A stretch of DNA of 64,000 nt. It comes from Paenibacillus arenilitoris (GTDB lineage Bacteria > Bacillota > Bacilli > Paenibacillales > Paenibacillaceae). Below, one piece after another: positions 61,706 to 64,000 of the stretch (its first letter is position 1; each line of letters opens with the position of its first letter). The translations under genes and the position numbers were made by a program. Where the stretch lies: the NCBI RefSeq assembly GCF_014705655.1, contig NZ_JACXIY010000030.1, positions 1 through 64,000 on the forward strand, in the 5' to 3' direction. The notes beneath the pieces were generated by a model, which was not told the DNA's origin, searched no databases, and saw only the letters and a program-made list of their open reading frames with translations.

Positions 61706-63405
61706 GGCGCCCCATCCCCTTCCGCCAAGGCACCGATCGGCATATTCATCCGATCGTATCGGTAACCCTGCTCCAGCATGAATAACTGTCTCCTCATCGC
61801 AAACTCCGTTTCCTTCGTTTCATCGGTCACGATCGAATAGAACCAAGCCGAATTGTCGCCTTTCTTCGGCCTAAGGAGGCGGCCGATCCGCTGCGCTTCC
61901 TCCTGCCGCGAGCCGAAGCTTCCCGAAAGCTGGATCGCGACGGCCGCATCGGGCAGATCCACCGCGAAATTGGCAACCTTGGATACGATCAGCACCGAGA
62001 TCGCACCTTCCTTAAACCGCTCGTACAGCCGCTGTCGTTCCTGTTGCGGCATCTCTCCGGTCAAGAGCGGCGCCCCCAGCCGATCGGCGATTTCGTGCAG
62101 CTGATTCAAATATTGCCCGATGATCAGCGTAGGCTTCCCTTCATGCTCGCGCAGCAGCTGCCGGACGATAGCCATTTTGCCCGGATTTTCCGCGGCGAGC
62201 CGCAGCTTGGATCGCGCGCTCGCTTCCCGGTACGGCTCTTCCTTGTCCATATGAAGCGGAACCCTGATTTCCGTGCAGGATACGGCCGCGATATAGGCTT
62301 CCGTCTCCGCCGTTTTCCACTGCATATCGTACAGCTTCGGTCCGATCAGCGAGTATACGTCCTCGGCGCAGCCGTCTTCCCTCACGAGCGTCGCGGTCAG
62401 TCCCAGCCTTCTCGTTGCCTGGATATCCGCCGTCATGCGGAATACCGGCGCGGGCAGCAGGTGGACTTCATCGTAGATGATCAAGCCCCAATCCCGCTCC
62501 GAGAACAGCTTCATATGGGAAAAAGGCGCATCCTTCGAGCTTCGGTGGGTTAATATATGATAAGTGGCGATCGTTACCGGCCGAACCTGCCTCATGGTTC
62601 CGCTGTATTGACCCACCTCTTGTTCGGTCAGCGTCGTCTTATCGAGCAGCTCCTCCTTCCACTGCTTGACCGACGTGCCGTTCGAGGTAAGAATAAGCGT
62701 CGCCCGGCTATTCCTGGCAAGCGCGGCGATGCCGACGACGGTTTTTCCGGCGCCGCAAGGCAGGACGATCACGCCACTCCCCCCTTGAACCGTTCCTTCC
62801 TTATAAAACAGCTCCACCGCAGCCCGTTGGTAATCCCTCAAGGCGAACGGACGGCCTCCCGCCGAAGTGATCGGCTTCATCCGAACGGACAGCTCTTCGC
62901 CGGCATGATAGCCCGCGAGATCGATGACCGGGTAACCGAGCCGCGTAAGCTCTTGCTTGAAGCTTCCTCTCTCTTCCTTCTTCAGCTCCCATATATCCGG
63001 CGATCGCTTCGCCAGCACGAAGCAGGTGACGGAAGCGCTATGAGCCAGCTCCTCCATGACGTCCAGATCTCCGTGCAGCAGCAGCTTTCCCCCATCCGTC
63101 GTAAGGCGAAGCTTGCCGTATCTTCCCGACAGCTTCCTCACCGCGGCTTCCGTTTGAAACGGGAGCTCGTATCTGCCGTATTCCGTCAGCCAGCGGCAGA
63201 TCTCGTCGCCGCAGATGCCTGCGGATGCCGCATTCCATAGCGTCAATGCCGACATCTTGTAGGTATGGACGGTTCCCGCCCGCCTCACTGCGTCCGCAAA
63301 AAGGACAAGCTTTTCTCTCGCTTGCCATGCATCCGGCTTGCTCTCGTCTAGCAGAACCGTCAAGTCCGACTGCACGATAAGCGGCTTATCGTAACGATCG
63401 CGCAT
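61702..63405 (-). CDS. DNA repair helicase of the XPB/Rad25 family
   Basis: The protein has 567 residues. An N-terminal XPB-like damage-recognition region (1-~180) precedes a DEAD/DEAH core: Walker A LPCGAGKTVV (Lys221), DEVH (312-315), GLTATLVRED and QRIGRLLRPKKGDNSA. It unwinds or translocates on DNA in repair. No LexA box is seen in its promoter region. AGGAGGAGTGCG precedes the ATG. Paired with the helicase-associated gene. Confidence 0.92.
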   Translation of the reverse strand: MRDRYDKPLIVQSDLTVLLDESKPDAWQAREKLVLFADAVRRAGTVHTYKMSALTLWNAASAGICGDEICRWLTEYGRYELPFQTEAAVRKLSGRYGKLRLTTDGGKLLLHGDLDVMEELAHSASVTCFVLAKRSPDIWELKKEERGSFKQELTRLGYPVIDLAGYHAGEELSVRMKPITSAGGRPFALRDYQRAAVELFYKEGTVQGGSGVIVLPCGAGKTVVGIAALARNSRATLILTSNGTSVKQWKEELLDKTTLTEQEVGQYSGTMRQVRPVTIATYHILTHRSSKDAPFSHMKLFSERDWGLIIYDEVHLLPAPVFRMTADIQATRRLGLTATLVREDGCAEDVYSLIGPKLYDMQWKTAETEAYIAAVSCTEIRVPLHMDKEEPYREASARSKLRLAAENPGKMAIVRQLLREHEGKPTLIIGQYLNQLHEIADRLGAPLLTGEMPQQERQRLYERFKEGAISVLIVSKVANFAVDLPDAAVAIQLSGSFGSRQEEAQRIGRLLRPKKGDNSAWFYSIVTDETKETEFAMRRQLFMLEQGYRYDRMNMPIGALAEGDGAP

Positions 63406-63583
63406 CGCACTCCTCCTTAACCGTTAATGAGATAGAAAGCCTCACCTGTCAGTATGAAAGTTTTTTCCTATTTTTATGCCTAAATGCCCCATCCGGAGCT
63501 TAGCGGAAATCGGACGAAATATGTGGTATAGTAAGAAGGGTCAATTATTTCGAAGCTACTATGAGCTGGAGGCCATTCAACCG

Positions 63584-64000
63584 ATGAGAAAAAAATTATT
63601 CCTGCTCTTAACGCTCATTTCCATGCCGCTTACCGGCTGTTCCGCGATATCCGAACTGTCCTCGGGCGCCGTACACACGAATCAGTGGTATTCGGTTTCC
63701 GGCTATGTGGACGGCGATACTTTCAAAATACGGACCGGCTCCGACGACACGACGATCCGTCTGTTGTACGTCGACACGCCGGAGACGAAAAAGCCGAACG
63801 AGCCGGCGGAATCTTACGGACCGGAAGCCGCCGCGTTCACCGAGAAGCTGCTCGCCGAATCGGGCGAAGTCCGCCTGACCTTCGACAAGGAGCAGAAGGA
63901 CCACTATGACCGTACCCTCGCGGTCGTGGAGCTGAAGGACGGAAAGATTCTAAACGAGCTTCTGCTCGAGCAAGGCTTGGCCGAGGTGCTGATCGTCGAA
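63584..64000 (+). CDS. Thermonuclease-family (SNase) lipoprotein, cut by the window end
   Basis: The first 139 residues are in the window. The lipoprotein signal RKKLFLLLTLISMPLTGC has a lipobox LTGC. Nuclease core: VDGDTFKIR, RLLYVDTPET (catalytic Arg, Asp, Glu) and DHYDRTLAVV, matching SNase residues for calcium and phosphate binding. It degrades extracellular nucleic acids at the membrane surface. GGAGG (63569-63573) precedes the ATG by about 10 bp. Confidence 0.93.
   Translation, partial: MRKKLFLLLTLISMPLTGCSAISELSSGAVHTNQWYSVSGYVDGDTFKIRTGSDDTTIRLLYVDTPETKKPNEPAESYGPEAAAFTEKLLAESGEVRLTFDKEQKDHYDRTLAVVELKDGKILNELLLEQGLAEVLIVE

Overview
This window is chromosomal DNA from a high-GC, endospore-forming Firmicute, most likely of the family Paenibacillaceae (Paenibacillus or Cohnella type). 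The evidence is spore genes (spoVM, a spoVIF-like gene, YjcZ-type peptide, two germinant-receptor operons), the B. subtilis-like ylo/prk gene order, TTG/GTG starts behind strong AGGAGG ribosome binding sites, and B. subtilis-type LexA operators. I see no rRNA, tRNA, CRISPR array, insertion sequence or prophage.

Layout. 0.3-3.4 kb: two paralogous collagen-like (spore surface type) genes, a CBO0543-type membrane protein, a small SOS-box-controlled operon encoding a WYL-like mini-protein and a winged-helix mini-protein, and a 52-residue membrane peptide. 3.4-9 kb: a 2-hydroxyacid dehydrogenase, a Ku + DNA ligase pair (non-homologous end joining), a YjcZ-type sporulation peptide and two cell-wall hydrolases. 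9-13.4 kb: a TPP-riboswitch-controlled operon read leftwards (substrate-binding lipoprotein, MTH1187-type thiamine-binding protein, permease, ATPase, TatD-type hydrolase). Both of its distal intergenic gaps carry tandem 39-bp hairpin repeats. 13.4-23 kb: a glycosyltransferase-methyltransferase fusion and two back-to-back GerA-family receptor operons. 23.2-30.3 kb: an SOS-regulated Y-family polymerase with a YolD-like partner, a DUF2515 protein, a SRAP protein, a SpoVIF-like protein, recG and a DegV protein.

30.4-48.2 kb is the conserved housekeeping block, read leftwards: remA, gmk, rpoZ, coaBC, priA, def, fmt, rsmB, rlmN, prpC, prkC, rsgA, rpe, spoVM, then the Asp23 protein and fakA. rpmB lies in the same block on the opposite strand. 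thiN and yicC, which I would expect here by comparison with B. subtilis, are missing from the block. 48.5-57 kb: a homocysteine methyltransferase/MTHFR fusion, dapF, a calcium-type P-ATPase and divergent rqcH (fbpA), then a PHP-domain phosphoesterase and a LysR regulator. 58-64 kb: ylbG, ylbF, an XPB-type helicase with its partner, and a thermonuclease lipoprotein cut by the window end.

Themes. DNA repair is heavily represented (Ku/ligase, Y-polymerase/YolD, SRAP, RecG, PriA, XPB pair, and the SOS mini-operon). The same 20-bp LexA operator appears at the WYL mini-operon and at the polymerase. The most unusual items are the split WYL/winged-helix SOS operon and the 39-bp intergenic hairpin arrays, whose stems differ by a compensatory base-pair change.
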